64,000 nucleotides of DNA from Ochrobactrum sp. BTU1 (GTDB lineage Bacteria > Pseudomonadota > Alphaproteobacteria > Rhizobiales > Rhizobiaceae). Below the pieces are notes generated by a model. The model was not told the origin of the DNA and searched no databases. It saw only the letters and a list, made by a program, of their open reading frames with translations. Location of the stretch: positions 1,585,501 through 1,649,500 of the forward strand of contig CP076355.1 of the NCBI GenBank assembly GCA_018798825.1. Direction: 5' to 3'. Position numbers and translations under genes: made by a program. Of the stretch, positions 45,100 through 53,817 are shown piece by piece (position 1 is the stretch's first letter; every line of letters begins with the position of its first letter).

Positions 45100-45348
45100 A
45101 TCAAACGGGCAATTAGCGAGCAAACGGCCCGTCTGGGGTGTGAAGACATGGAGAACACCTGCGCTTGGTACCACAGCGCCGAACACCCGGACGCGCCGTG
45201 TGTATTCACCAAAGATCAAAACAGCCAGAATGAGCGCGACGATTATTATTCCCATTATGGTGGCGAGCTGCACAGAAACCGGCTGGATCAAGCGGGGACT
45301 GCCAAGCCACGCAGTCTGCTGGGAAGCCACGGAATGGGTTCTAAATAG
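45100..45348 (-). pseudogene. N-terminal remnant of an HlyD-type secretion accessory protein
   Basis: The frame encodes LFRTHSVASQQTAWLG, a membrane helix, GEYTRRVRVFGAVVPSAGVL and FTPQTGRLLAN. That is the beginning of the membrane fusion proteins that work with bacteriocin ABC exporters (HlyD/CvaA-like). After about 75 residues the similarity ends and the frame runs into the start of the deoR gene; the remaining 300 or so residues are missing. There is no ATG; a GTG at 45330 or an upstream ATT would have to serve. Probably cut by the rearrangement that joined it to deoR. Confidence 0.75.
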
Positions 45349-45524
45349 TGAATTGTTAATATTGTAACTTTCAATTTCTTAAGTGAAGCCAGAAAAAAAG
45401 TAGTGTTTAATTCACCTCTATTGTCTTTTTCAGAAAATCACTCAAACAACGAATGGATTTCGATGTCTTCCTGCCTGTTGAGCTTGTGCAGCGGTTTAGA
45501 TACTGGTGTTGATTTCGAATCCCG

Positions 45525-46418
45525 TCAGCACTTCCTCGGAAAAATATCATTAAAATCTGGTCTGAAATATACTTCTCGTGAGATTTTTTCTATTTCATTG
45601 AATTTATTTCTTATATAATCCAGATGATAATCCATCTCCATCGGAACTATGTTCTCTTTTTGTTTTGGCCTATAAAGAGAATAAAGAAACATAACATCTA
45701 GCAGACACAGGTTCGGTGACTGACGTTTATGCTTCAACACGAAATCCCCGCTTAATTCGGGGGGAAGAGTAGTAAGAGGAGACTTCAATGAAGTTGGATA
45801 TTTTTGAAGATGCTCAGTATTACTCACACCTGTGAGCATCTGAAATACACTTTTTTCAATAAGCTCATTACGTAAATTTCCTGCGAACATATCCATCTCA
45901 GGGCCTAAGCTTGGCAGATCAATAAATATGTAATCCGTTCCCTGACCACCAATTTTGAACTTCATAAAAGCGAGTGGGTTTGGGCTTGATAGAGCCGTAG
46001 CGCTGTATCCTTGAATGCGATCAACAAAATCCAATTTATCTTGCAGGCTCTGATGACTGTCGTCTGCTTTACTGCGAAAATTTAGGTAAATAAGGCTGTC
46101 GTTTGGACAATCCTGGACTGTCTTTCTAAAGAAAGTTCTTACATTTAGATTCGTAATTCTATTGATCGCGTATGTAAAAAGCGAAACTTTATCAAAGTCT
46201 GACGCTGTAGCGCTCCCAGCGACGCACATTATTCTGTTGGATGTCCACCTGAGGACGAGCTCGCGACCCTTTACCGTTTGCGTGTAAACAGCCGACTTAA
46301 AAAACGAGACCAATTCCGATTTGGATAGCCCCTCTTGAGCTGCTGCTCCAATCGTTGAGCATAAAAGTGATATCCCAACTAAAATGCAGGTAAGGGTGCT
46401 TTTGCTAATTTTTAACAT
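45525..46418 (-). CDS. secreted protein of unknown function in the GG-peptide locus
   Basis: 297 residues with a clear signal peptide (cleavage near IGAAAQEG, residue 28). The mature part contains VLRWTSNRIMCVAG and IYLNFRSKAD and a C-terminal region with two Cys; the pattern faintly recalls DUF2927, but I do not claim that. AT-rich compared with most of the window. It lies 58 bases after the double-glycine peptide gene, same strand, separated by a hairpin. Could be an immunity, processing or accessory protein of the peptide; unproven. Confidence 0.75.
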   Translation of the reverse strand: MLKISKSTLTCILVGISLLCSTIGAAAQEGLSKSELVSFFKSAVYTQTVKGRELVLRWTSNRIMCVAGSATASDFDKVSLFTYAINRITNLNVRTFFRKTVQDCPNDSLIYLNFRSKADDSHQSLQDKLDFVDRIQGYSATALSSPNPLAFMKFKIGGQGTDYIFIDLPSLGPEMDMFAGNLRNELIEKSVFQMLTGVSNTEHLQKYPTSLKSPLTTLPPELSGDFVLKHKRQSPNLCLLDVMFLYSLYRPKQKENIVPMEMDYHLDYIRNKFNEIEKISREVYFRPDFNDIFPRKC

Positions 46419-46438
46419 TCGCCATCGCTTTAATTATA

Positions 46439-46462
46439 CAGCCTCGTTCTTTAAAGAGGCTG
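46439..46462 (-). other. hairpin between peptide gene and secreted-protein gene
   Basis: 7-bp stem CAGCCTC / GAGGCTG with a ten-base loop. Minus-strand transcripts continue with TATAATT, not a T-run, so it is more likely an attenuator that gives more peptide mRNA than downstream mRNA. Confidence 0.5.
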
Positions 46463-46476
46463 CAATCATCCTGCCG

Positions 46477-46818
46477 TCAGTTATGGCTGCTGCCGCCGTG
46501 CGCTTCACGTGGTTTAACACTTATGCTTCCACTGATCCCCGGCACCCCAACCTGAACACCCACGCTATCAACCACCCAACCATCTTTCGATAGACGTGGT
46601 TTTTTATCAGCTTCTCCACTAGGAAGAACTACATAGCCAGTGACGCCATCGCGATTAGTCTGATAAGCAACCGAATGGCCTCGATCACCACCCGCACTGT
46701 CAGATCTGCCACCGCCATCTCGGCTGATGCTAATTGTATCAAGATGCGTGGACCCATCTTTGTCGGTGTAATGTCCGCCAGACACCATCATCATTTCTTC
46801 AATTGTCAACACACGCAT
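46477..46818 (-). CDS. double-glycine-leader peptide, bacteriocin-like
   Basis: 113 residues from ATG 46818 (GGAG seven bases upstream). The first 15 residues, MRVLTIEEMMMVSGG, fit the leader of peptides exported and cut by peptidase-C39 ABC transporters: hydrophobic positions, E at -8/-9 and GG at the cleavage site. The 98-residue mature part is rich in Gly, Ser and Asp (DGGGRSDSAGGDRG) and ends KPREAHGGSSHN. Longer than most class II microcins. The HlyD remnant next door supports export by that route, but no ABC exporter is present in the window. Confidence 0.75.
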   Translation of the reverse strand: MRVLTIEEMMMVSGGHYTDKDGSTHLDTISISRDGGGRSDSAGGDRGHSVAYQTNRDGVTGYVVLPSGEADKKPRLSKDGWVVDSVGVQVGVPGISGSISVKPREAHGGSSHN

Positions 46819-46960
46819 TTTTTTCTCCAATTAATTAAACAACGACCAAATTTAGTTAAAATAGCCCCGGGGAAATAGGCCAACATATTGCGTGCAATTT
46901 ACTCTGATGACTTGCGTCAAGCTCAGAAGATGATGCCCTGAAAAATTTTAAACCGACAAC

Positions 46961-46992
46961 AAAAAAAAGCCCCGACGCCGAAGCGCCGGGGC
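46961..46992 (-). terminator. terminator upstream of the GG-peptide gene
   Basis: Stem GCCCCGACGC / GCGCCGGGGC (one mismatch) with loop CGAA; on the minus strand it is followed by eight T. It would end transcripts arriving from the right, so it may be the terminator of a gene now lost between here and the UgpC fragment. Confidence 0.88.
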
Positions 46993-47051
46993 AAGTTTCC
47001 AACGTATGCCAAGCGCTTTGGCCAACCGCTTTGCCCACATTGACGTGGAGC

Positions 47052-47561
47052 CTGACCCTCGCGCATCGTCTTGTCGTGTTAAACAAGGGCAGTATCGAGC
47101 AGATCGGAACTCCGCTTGAGTTTTATCACAATCCAGCCTCGACTTTTGTTGCGAGCTTTATCGGTTCACCAGCCATGAACCTCCTCAACGCCCGGCTCGA
47201 CGGCAACCGTCTGATGATCGATGAAGCGGTTCTGCAGCTTTCAGGCAGTCTTCCCTCATACGATTCTCTCACAGTGGGCATCAGGCCGGAGGATCTTGTC
47301 TTGGCCCAGAATGGTGAGAACCCACTTAGTTTCATGCTCGATCATGTTGAAGAACTCGGCGCCCAGCGCCTCGTTCATGGTATGGTTGGCGAGCAGCGGA
47401 TAACTGCAGCCTTTCCGCCTCAGCTCCCGATCAGCGACCATATGCAATTGACGGCAGCCGTCGATAAGCTGCATTTTTTCAGTGCGGACACCGGCAAGCG
47501 GCTGATTACAGCCGCAAGTCAGGTTGTTTCGCAGAATATATCAAGCCTGTCGCTCGTATGA
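47052..47561 (+). pseudogene. 3' fragment of a UgpC/MalK-type ABC ATPase
   Basis: About 170 codons starting at LTLAHRLVVLNKGSIEQIGTP, which in the full protein follows the Walker B and DQVEAMT region; the N-terminal 200 residues with Walker A, signature and Walker B are absent. The C-terminal part keeps the FIGSPAMNLL and VGIRPEDLVL motifs and the OB-fold domain. Upstream bases do not resemble the family. The break near 47050 marks the right end of the rearrangement. The stop overlaps the LysR 3' end by 21 bases. Confidence 0.88.
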
Positions 47562-48434
47562 GGTCAGATGTGCAAACAGGCTCCTTGCCAGAGGCGCCAA
47601 CGTGGTTTCATCTCGCACACAAACTGCCAGTTGGCGCGTTGCCCAACTGTCGGAAAGCTTGATGATCGCTATCGAAGAAGATCGCCGGAAACGCCGCGCC
47701 GCCGTTTCCGGTATGATGGCAACGCCCACGCCCTCGCCTGCCACCCGGCAAATACCCTCAAAGGTCGGCAACTTGATACGCGTCTTAAGTCGCAGTCCGA
47801 TTTTCAGAGCCTGCGCATCGATGTGATCCTGTAATGCGCCTGTGCTTAGCGCGATAAAATGCTGGTCGAGCAATTCGTCGAGCCGAACGCTGTTGCGTAC
47901 GGCGAGCGGATGATCTCTCGCGCTGACCAGCACCAAACGATCAATAGCAAAGGGCTGTAAATGCAAGCCGCCGATATCGACGGTATCGGATAGAACACCG
48001 ATCTCCGCAAAACCTCCTGCGATACTTCTGGCAATCTGAATGCTCTGTCGCTCCTTCAGGTCGATATCGGCCTGAGAGTTGCGCGCGAGCCAGGGAGCAA
48101 GCCGCGCCGGAAGAAATTCGGTCATCGCAGCGGTATTGGCCAGAACGCGGATTGTCCCGCGCAGACCTTTTGCATATTCGCCAAGCTCACCCCGCATCTG
48201 CGCGATCTGCTGGAGGATCGCACGAGCATGATGCACCAGCGCGTCGCCAGCCTCGGTTGTTGTTACGCCGCGTCGTCCACGTTCAAGCAACATCACTTCG
48301 CTGAGTGTTTCCATATCACGCAGCCTCTCACTCGCAGCCGCCAGTGAAAGTCCAACATCCGCCGCTCCATGGGTGATACTGCCAGCATCTACCACAGCAA
48401 GAAACAAGCGAAGGTCAGTCAGGTCAAAGCGCAT
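47541..48434 (-). CDS. LysR-family transcriptional regulator
   Basis: 297 residues with winged HTH SITHGAADVGLSLAAASERL (about 18-37) and a LysR effector domain. Divergent from a TSUP transporter gene across about 100 bases, the common arrangement for LysR control of the neighbour. Ligand not predictable. Confidence 0.92.
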   Translation of the reverse strand: MRFDLTDLRLFLAVVDAGSITHGAADVGLSLAAASERLRDMETLSEVMLLERGRRGVTTTEAGDALVHHARAILQQIAQMRGELGEYAKGLRGTIRVLANTAAMTEFLPARLAPWLARNSQADIDLKERQSIQIARSIAGGFAEIGVLSDTVDIGGLHLQPFAIDRLVLVSARDHPLAVRNSVRLDELLDQHFIALSTGALQDHIDAQALKIGLRLKTRIKLPTFEGICRVAGEGVGVAIIPETAARRFRRSSSIAIIKLSDSWATRQLAVCVRDETTLAPLARSLFAHLTSYERQA

Positions 48435-48531
48435 CAGCCAAGACTATCGCATAATTAGGCTTCGGGCCAGCCGAAGCCATGATGCGGAACTTCCACATTG
48501 TTCCAGTATTTGAGATGGTCCATGCAAGGCC

Positions 48532-49281
48532 ATGTTCGATTTATCAACGACACTGGTATTCACGATTGCGGCTACGTTCTTTGCTGCCGGTATTGTCAAA
48601 GGCATCACTGGCATGGGCTTGCCCACATTGGCAATGGGCGTGCTTGGCAGCTTCATTTCACCACTGGCAGCGGCAAGCCTCCTGCTGGTACCGTCTTTCA
48701 CAACCAATGTTTGGCAGATGATTGCAGGACCAAATTCGCTCGCGCTGGTCAGACGGCTATGGCCGATGATGCTCGCAATCATTGCCGGAACCATGCTCGG
48801 CGTTTCCTGGCTGGCGAAGAGTGATGCCACCATCACGACCAGTACATTGGGCGCCTGTCTCAGCCTCTATGCAGCCTTCACACTGCTGGCGCATCCCTTC
48901 AAGGTGCCTGCGGGACTTGAGACCTGGCTGTCACCGATCGTGGGAGCGATCACAGGCCTTATTGCGGGAGCGACTGGCGTGTTCGTAATTCCGGCAGTGC
49001 CTTACCTGCAAGCACTTGGACTTGAGAAAGAGGAACTTGTTCAAGCGCTGGGCCTGTCCTTCACTATATCGACAATCGCTTTGGCTTTAGGTCTCGGGGT
49101 TCAAGGAGTGCTGGTTCTTGATCAACTCGCAATCTCCACCATGGCAATTGTTCCAGCCCTTGCTGGAATGTGGGCCGGACAAGTCATTCGCAGGAAAATC
49201 AGTCCCGTCATATTCAGGCGCGGCTTTCTGATCTCTTTGCTGCTGCTAGGTTTGGAAATGATGCTGCGGCCACTTTTTTAG
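48532..49281 (+). CDS. TauE/SafE (TSUP) family permease
   Basis: 249 residues, about eight membrane helices. The two repeated half-motifs GIVKGITGMGLPTLAMG and GLIAGATGVFVIPAVPYLQ are those of TSUP proteins, which export sulfite, sulfoacetate or related anions. Starts at ATG 48532; AAGG lies close upstream. Divergent LysR gene is the likely regulator. Confidence 0.92.
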   Translation: MFDLSTTLVFTIAATFFAAGIVKGITGMGLPTLAMGVLGSFISPLAAASLLLVPSFTTNVWQMIAGPNSLALVRRLWPMMLAIIAGTMLGVSWLAKSDATITTSTLGACLSLYAAFTLLAHPFKVPAGLETWLSPIVGAITGLIAGATGVFVIPAVPYLQALGLEKEELVQALGLSFTISTIALALGLGVQGVLVLDQLAISTMAIVPALAGMWAGQVIRRKISPVIFRRGFLISLLLLGLEMMLRPLF

Positions 49282-49282
49282 A

Positions 49283-50560
49283 TCATGAACGTAAAGCAGA
49301 CGCCGGACTCATCCGCAGTGTCATCAACGCCGGAACGAGCGAAACCACTGCCGCAACCGCGATAAAGCCAATAACAAGCCAGACATCGCTCATTGCAAAT
49401 TCCACCGGCATCCTGACTGCTGTTGTTGCTGTGAGCCATGATGTGATGGCACGCGCTGCCGCATAACCGATTGCCAGTCCAAGAAAGATTCCAAGCATCA
49501 GCAGAAAAAACAACTCACCCCAGACAATCGCCATGATGGAGCGAACCGGCGCACCAAGCGCCCGCAGCGCACCGATTTGACGCTTTCGCACGCCTATATG
49601 CATGACCGCAACCAACAACAAAGCAAAAACCACAATCACCTGCGTACCGATTGCGATACCAAGCAGCAGGCGGCGTGCATCTCCCAATGTCGAATAGAGC
49701 CGGGTGAGAACCTCTGCCGGGAAGATCGCCAATGTGCGATCAGAACGATATTCCTGCCGCAGCCGATAGGCATCCGCAATGGTCTTTGGCTTTACAAGAA
49801 TAGCCGGAACACCAGGGCTATCAGCATCGAAAGCCTCATCAAGCGGCGCATTGACGTCGATTTCGTGATCATGGTCATGCCTCTTTTCATTGATTAGCAC
49901 ACCAAATCCGTTACCCAGCTTTTCAGCATGGTCGCCATGCTCGTGCTCTTCGTAAGCTTCCATGCCATGTAGCTGCCAGACAGTGCGAATGGGAACCAGA
50001 ATAGACCGATCCCATGCAGTGCCGGTCGCAGCCATTTTGCCAGCTACATGATAGCTCAGCTCCGTATGTGCATGTCCGCCAGTTTCAACAGTTCCATGCA
50101 TTGGATTGACTTTAGCGCCGACAGCTAGATCGACTGCCGAACCAATAACCGCCTCCCCCAGACGTGCGAACATCGTGCCTTCGGCGAGCTGTGGTGACAG
50201 GGCGGAAATAAGCTCGGTTGTCGTGCCAACAATGGGAAAGCCCATCGCGCTGTCGCCAAAGCCGATTGGAGCCGCGAAGGCCACGCGCTTGTCATTTGCA
50301 AGTTTGCCCAGCATCGCACCCGACATAAGCGGCAGAGGCGATGGCTGCAAAAAGACCGACGAAAGTGTGAGTTGCGTGTCACTTCCTGCGGCACCGATCA
50401 CAAGGTCAAACTTGTCAGATGCCCGCGCCGTGCCAAGCCGCACAGCCCGTTCCTGCACGGTCACGACCGAACTTAATGCAACCGACAATGCCAGCAAAAC
50501 GATGATGGCGACAGCACCACTCCAGAAGCGGCGCAGATCCGCAAGAATGAATGCGATCAT
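49283..50560 (-). CDS. FtsX/MacB-type ABC permease with histidine-rich loop
   Basis: 425 residues: one N-terminal helix, a periplasmic domain of about 230 residues, then three helices ending [19 protein letters not shown], the FtsX fold. The periplasmic part contains a His-rich segment, EEHEHGDHAEK and EKRHDHDHE, which suggests transition-metal (zinc or similar) binding. The start overlaps the ATPase stop (ATGA). Forms a transporter with the two genes upstream in the operon; direction of transport unknown. Confidence 0.85.
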   Translation of the reverse strand: MIAFILADLRRFWSGAVAIIVLLALSVALSSVVTVQERAVRLGTARASDKFDLVIGAAGSDTQLTLSSVFLQPSPLPLMSGAMLGKLANDKRVAFAAPIGFGDSAMGFPIVGTTTELISALSPQLAEGTMFARLGEAVIGSAVDLAVGAKVNPMHGTVETGGHAHTELSYHVAGKMAATGTAWDRSILVPIRTVWQLHGMEAYEEHEHGDHAEKLGNGFGVLINEKRHDHDHEIDVNAPLDEAFDADSPGVPAILVKPKTIADAYRLRQEYRSDRTLAIFPAEVLTRLYSTLGDARRLLLGIAIGTQVIVVFALLLVAVMHIGVRKRQIGALRALGAPVRSIMAIVWGELFFLLMLGIFLGLAIGYAAARAITSWLTATTAVRMPVEFAMSDVWLVIGFIAVAAVVSLVPALMTLRMSPASALRS

Positions 50561-51264
50561 GACAATTCCATCTCCACGCTGTCGCTTACAATCTTTCCGC
50601 CCTCAAGGCGGATGCGGCGCTGCAAATATTGCATCAACTGCGGATCATGCGTGACGACCACCAATGTCGCCTTTTCTTCGGTGGCAAGCCGAACCAGAAG
50701 CTCAGCGACATCCGCCCCAGTTTTCTGATCAAGGCTTGCTGTCGGCTCATCGGCCACGATCACGCCGGGCTTAGAAAGAAGCGCACGCGCGATAGCCACG
50801 CGCTGCATCTCACCGCGCGACAGCGTTTCGATATGTTGGTCGGGGCGAGCTATTCCGACTGTTTGAAGCAATTGAAGAGCGCGCGTGCGATCGTCAGCTT
50901 TCACCCCAAAACTCAATTTGAGTGGCAATAGCACATTGGACAGTGCCGAAAGGCCGGGAAACAAGTGAAAATCCTGCATCACCAGACCGATGTTGCGCGC
51001 ACGAAATGCATCACGCCTGAAGGAAGACAGGCTGCTGATTTGCGTTTCGCCCCACACCACTTTGCCGGATTTCACAGGTTCGAGCCCCGTTATGGCGTTG
51101 ACCATCGTGCTTTTGCCCGAGCCGGAGGCACCGGTAATTGCCAGATGACCACCAGCAGCCAGATTAAACTTTTCAATGGAAAGCACGGGGAGAGCCAAAC
51201 CTTGAAAGCGCACTTCCAGATCGGCAATATCGAGCGACAGGCCCGATGGCTTGGCAAGCATCAT
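50557..51264 (-). CDS. ABC transporter ATP-binding protein (LolD/MacB type)
   Basis: 235 residues with Walker A GASGSGKST, Q-loop VMQDFHLF, signature LSRGEMQRVAIARAL and Walker B VIVADEPTAS. The signature is of the short LolD/FtsE class that partners with FtsX-like permeases. Tandem ATGs at 51264 and 51261; starts two bases after the DUF3299-type gene. Confidence 0.93.
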   Translation of the reverse strand: MMLAKPSGLSLDIADLEVRFQGLALPVLSIEKFNLAAGGHLAITGASGSGKSTMVNAITGLEPVKSGKVVWGETQISSLSSFRRDAFRARNIGLVMQDFHLFPGLSALSNVLLPLKLSFGVKADDRTRALQLLQTVGIARPDQHIETLSRGEMQRVAIARALLSKPGVIVADEPTASLDQKTGADVAELLVRLATEEKATLVVVTHDPQLMQYLQRRIRLEGGKIVSDSVEMELS

Positions 51265-51266
51265 CG

Positions 51267-51728
51267 TCAGACCGTTTCGAAAGAAGCATCACGCAGACGA
51301 AGCTGACTGACGAAACCCGTTTCAGGATCTGTCCATGAACCATATTCCAACGTACCGCGCGTCAGAATCGGCGCGTTGAACTGTACGAACGTCTGTTTGG
51401 ATGCCAGATAGACGACCATAATATTATCGGGCCAATCCGAATCTGACGAGCAGAATGGGCAGATCGACATCGGAATTTCGGTCAGTACGAAGAAATTGGC
51501 TTCAGCCTTGAGTGGCGGTGCCATGAACCCGCTGATTGCCACTTCCTTGCCGGAAGCATTTTTGACCTGATCGGAAAATTCCAGACCAAGAACGCCAAAG
51601 CTTTTATACAGATTGTCAAAGCCAAGCTGCTCTGCGGCTTGTACCCTGTTTGCAACGCACATCAAAGGCGCAGTTGCCAATGCACCAAGCATGAGTTGCC
51701 TGCGATTGAAATGCGGTCCTGTGCGCAT
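51267..51728 (-). CDS. Tat-exported DUF3299-like protein of the ABC operon
   Basis: 153 residues from ATG 51728 behind a perfect GGAGG; the long upstream frame is a shadow of phoA. Tat signal NRRQLMLGALATAP. Mature part resembles DUF3299: GFMAPPLKAEANFFVLTEIP followed by MSICPFCSSDSDWPDN with a CPFC motif that could bind metal or be redox active. With the ABC genes it looks like a periplasmic partner in metal handling; inference. Confidence 0.8.
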   Translation of the reverse strand: MRTGPHFNRRQLMLGALATAPLMCVANRVQAAEQLGFDNLYKSFGVLGLEFSDQVKNASGKEVAISGFMAPPLKAEANFFVLTEIPMSICPFCSSDSDWPDNIMVVYLASKQTFVQFNAPILTRGTLEYGSWTDPETGFVSQLRLRDASFETV

Positions 51729-51789
51729 CCTATCCTCCTGAAGGTACGTGGACAGGCGGAAAACCCGCCTGCCCTTACTCAAACGAAGA

Positions 51790-53547
51790 TTACTCAGACT
51801 TTGCCTTGCCGAGCGCAAAGGTGTCAGCAAGCACACGGTAAACATCGCTCTGTTCCATATAGCCGCGAAGACCCTCGGAACCTGGACCCGTTGCCTGAAG
51901 AACAACGTCATCGACAGCGTGAACGCCGGTGTCATCTTCCTTAGGGATGTTGCCCTGAACGAAGACTGCGCCCGGAACATCCTTGTAAGCCTCATTGGCT
52001 ACATATTCGCCCTTCTCGTTCTTAACGGCCGGCACGAAGGCGCCATCCATCTTTGGACGGAAGGTTTCGTAATGATCCGGGCCGTTATTGGCGGCGAGGA
52101 ACAGACGACGCGAAACATCAATGCGATCCGGGTAACCGTCGCCATTGGTGTCTTCGTAATTCGGGAATCCGGCGGCATCGTAAGTGCCAACCTTTTCGCG
52201 CATTTCATCGCCCGGCTTTTCATCATCAACTGTTCCAATGATGGCAACGCCATGGGTATGATCGCCGGTGACGATAATCATCGTGTCCGGGTTCTTTTCT
52301 GCAAATTCGCGGGCAACGCCAACGGCCTTGTCGAACTCGATGGTTTCGACAAGTGCGCGATCCCAATCAAGCGGATGGCTCATCTTATCAACCGATGCGC
52401 CTTCAACCATCAGGAAAAAGCCTTCTGGGTTCTTGGAGAGCTTTTCAAGAGCCGTCTTGGTCATTTCCACCAGACCTGGCTGGTTGGGGAATTTGTCGAC
52501 CGTACCCTTCTTGAGGAATTCGCGATCAAGCGTAACGTCGAGGTTGCCGGTATGGAAAAGACCGAGGAGCTTGTCCTGGTTTGACTCACCCGATGCAGCA
52601 AGCTCGTCCTTACTTGTGACCAGTGCGTATCCGGCATCCTTGAACAACTGGATATAATCCTTGTCGTCCTTGCGCTTGGAACCTGGAACATCCTTTGCAA
52701 GGAAGTAAGCAGAACCACCACCAAGAATGACGTCAGGCTTCACATCATACATCATTCCAACAATATCAGCCTTGTCGGAACGCTTGCGCGTATGTGCGAC
52801 CAGCGCGGCTGGTGTGGCGTCCTGAAGTTCGGATGTCGAAACAATGCCGATGGACTTCTTGGTTTCACGACGCATTGCTTCTGCAATGGTTTCAACCTTC
52901 GGGTCGTCCTGGCTGTCAGGCGTACGGTCGGCATAAACGCCAAGTGCATTCACGCGTGACTTATGGCCGGTCATATAAGCAGACATGGTGTTGGCACTGT
53001 CAGTCGCAATCGAATGGGTAGAAGACGTTCCGATGAAAGCAACAGGCGGAATATCATCCATGTTGAGGCGACCATTGGCCTTACCCTCACTCATGCCCTT
53101 CGACATGATGCGCGCGCCTGTACGGTGAGCAACCGATAGACCGTCAGCAATCAAGAAGATGATGTTCTTGGCTTTGGCTTCATTGCCGGTCGCATAGACA
53201 TCCCAATTGACCGACTTGGTCTCGTCGCCTGCAGAAACTTCAACCTTGTAGTCACCGGCCTTGCCGATTTTCAGTCCGCGAAGAATGAGAGCGGAACCCA
53301 AAACCTTGTCTTCTTCGCCTTTTTCTTCAGCGGTAAACTCGGCTTTGCTGCCAAATACAGCTTCATAGTCCTGGCCATTAACGGTAACTTTCACGTCCTC
53401 TGGCTTAACGACCTTATCGAACTCAACCTTGAAGTCGAAGGGCGAATTGACAAGGATTGTCGCCCGGTCAATTGGATAGACGGTTGCAGCACCAGCCGCA
53501 GTCGTCAGCATGGTTGCTGAGGCGAGAGCAAGAAGCAGTTTGCGCAT
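51790..53547 (-). CDS. alkaline phosphatase
   Basis: 585 residues with a signal peptide (ends near TTAAGAAT). Metal and active-site motifs of the alkaline phosphatase superfamily: FLIADGLSVAHRTG, catalytic Ser in HSIATDSANTMSAYM, VEGASVDKMSHPLDWDRAL and VTGDHTHG. An N-terminal Ig-like domain (about 25-115) precedes the catalytic domain. It releases phosphate from organic esters in the periplasm. A Pho-box-like sequence lies 52 bases upstream. Start at 53547; the frame to 53670 runs through the promoter. Confidence 0.92.
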   Translation of the reverse strand: MRKLLLALASATMLTTAAGAATVYPIDRATILVNSPFDFKVEFDKVVKPEDVKVTVNGQDYEAVFGSKAEFTAEEKGEEDKVLGSALILRGLKIGKAGDYKVEVSAGDETKSVNWDVYATGNEAKAKNIIFLIADGLSVAHRTGARIMSKGMSEGKANGRLNMDDIPPVAFIGTSSTHSIATDSANTMSAYMTGHKSRVNALGVYADRTPDSQDDPKVETIAEAMRRETKKSIGIVSTSELQDATPAALVAHTRKRSDKADIVGMMYDVKPDVILGGGSAYFLAKDVPGSKRKDDKDYIQLFKDAGYALVTSKDELAASGESNQDKLLGLFHTGNLDVTLDREFLKKGTVDKFPNQPGLVEMTKTALEKLSKNPEGFFLMVEGASVDKMSHPLDWDRALVETIEFDKAVGVAREFAEKNPDTMIIVTGDHTHGVAIIGTVDDEKPGDEMREKVGTYDAAGFPNYEDTNGDGYPDRIDVSRRLFLAANNGPDHYETFRPKMDGAFVPAVKNEKGEYVANEAYKDVPGAVFVQGNIPKEDDTGVHAVDDVVLQATGPGSEGLRGYMEQSDVYRVLADTFALGKAKSE

Positions 53548-53598
53548 ATCAGAAATCCCCACTGTGTAATGCGTGTGAGGGTCAGATAAGAAAGCTAG

Positions 53599-53616
53599 AT
53601 GACGCTGGTATAACAG
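53599..53616 (-). promoter_or_regulatory. Pho-box-like site before alkaline phosphatase
   Basis: Minus-strand CTGTTATACCAGCGTCAT against the PhoB consensus of two CTGTCAT-like repeats 11 bases apart. It keeps CTGT, ATA and GTCA. Two mismatches in each half. Confidence 0.5.
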
Positions 53617-53817
53617 TTTGCCGATTAATTGGTAAAACTTGCTTTGCCGGCTATTGAGAGGGCAACTCACCCACTAAACAAGGAGTCTGCCGCCCACAAG
53701 AACAGGTTATTTAATCCAACTATTTGTTTTTAAATAATAATTTTTCAAAGTCTCTCGTATTCATGCAGGTGTAAAAAACTTGGGCTAATTGTCTGCGATC
53801 AATCAGACAGGTGACAT

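Noticed and set aside
45403..45618. 71-codon plus-strand frame at the 3' end of the secreted-protein gene
   Set aside because: AT-rich chance frame overlapping the real gene on the other strand, without ribosome site.
46856..47086. 76-codon minus-strand frame across the UgpC fragment border
   Set aside because: It spans a terminator and is antisense to the UgpC fragment; no protein features.
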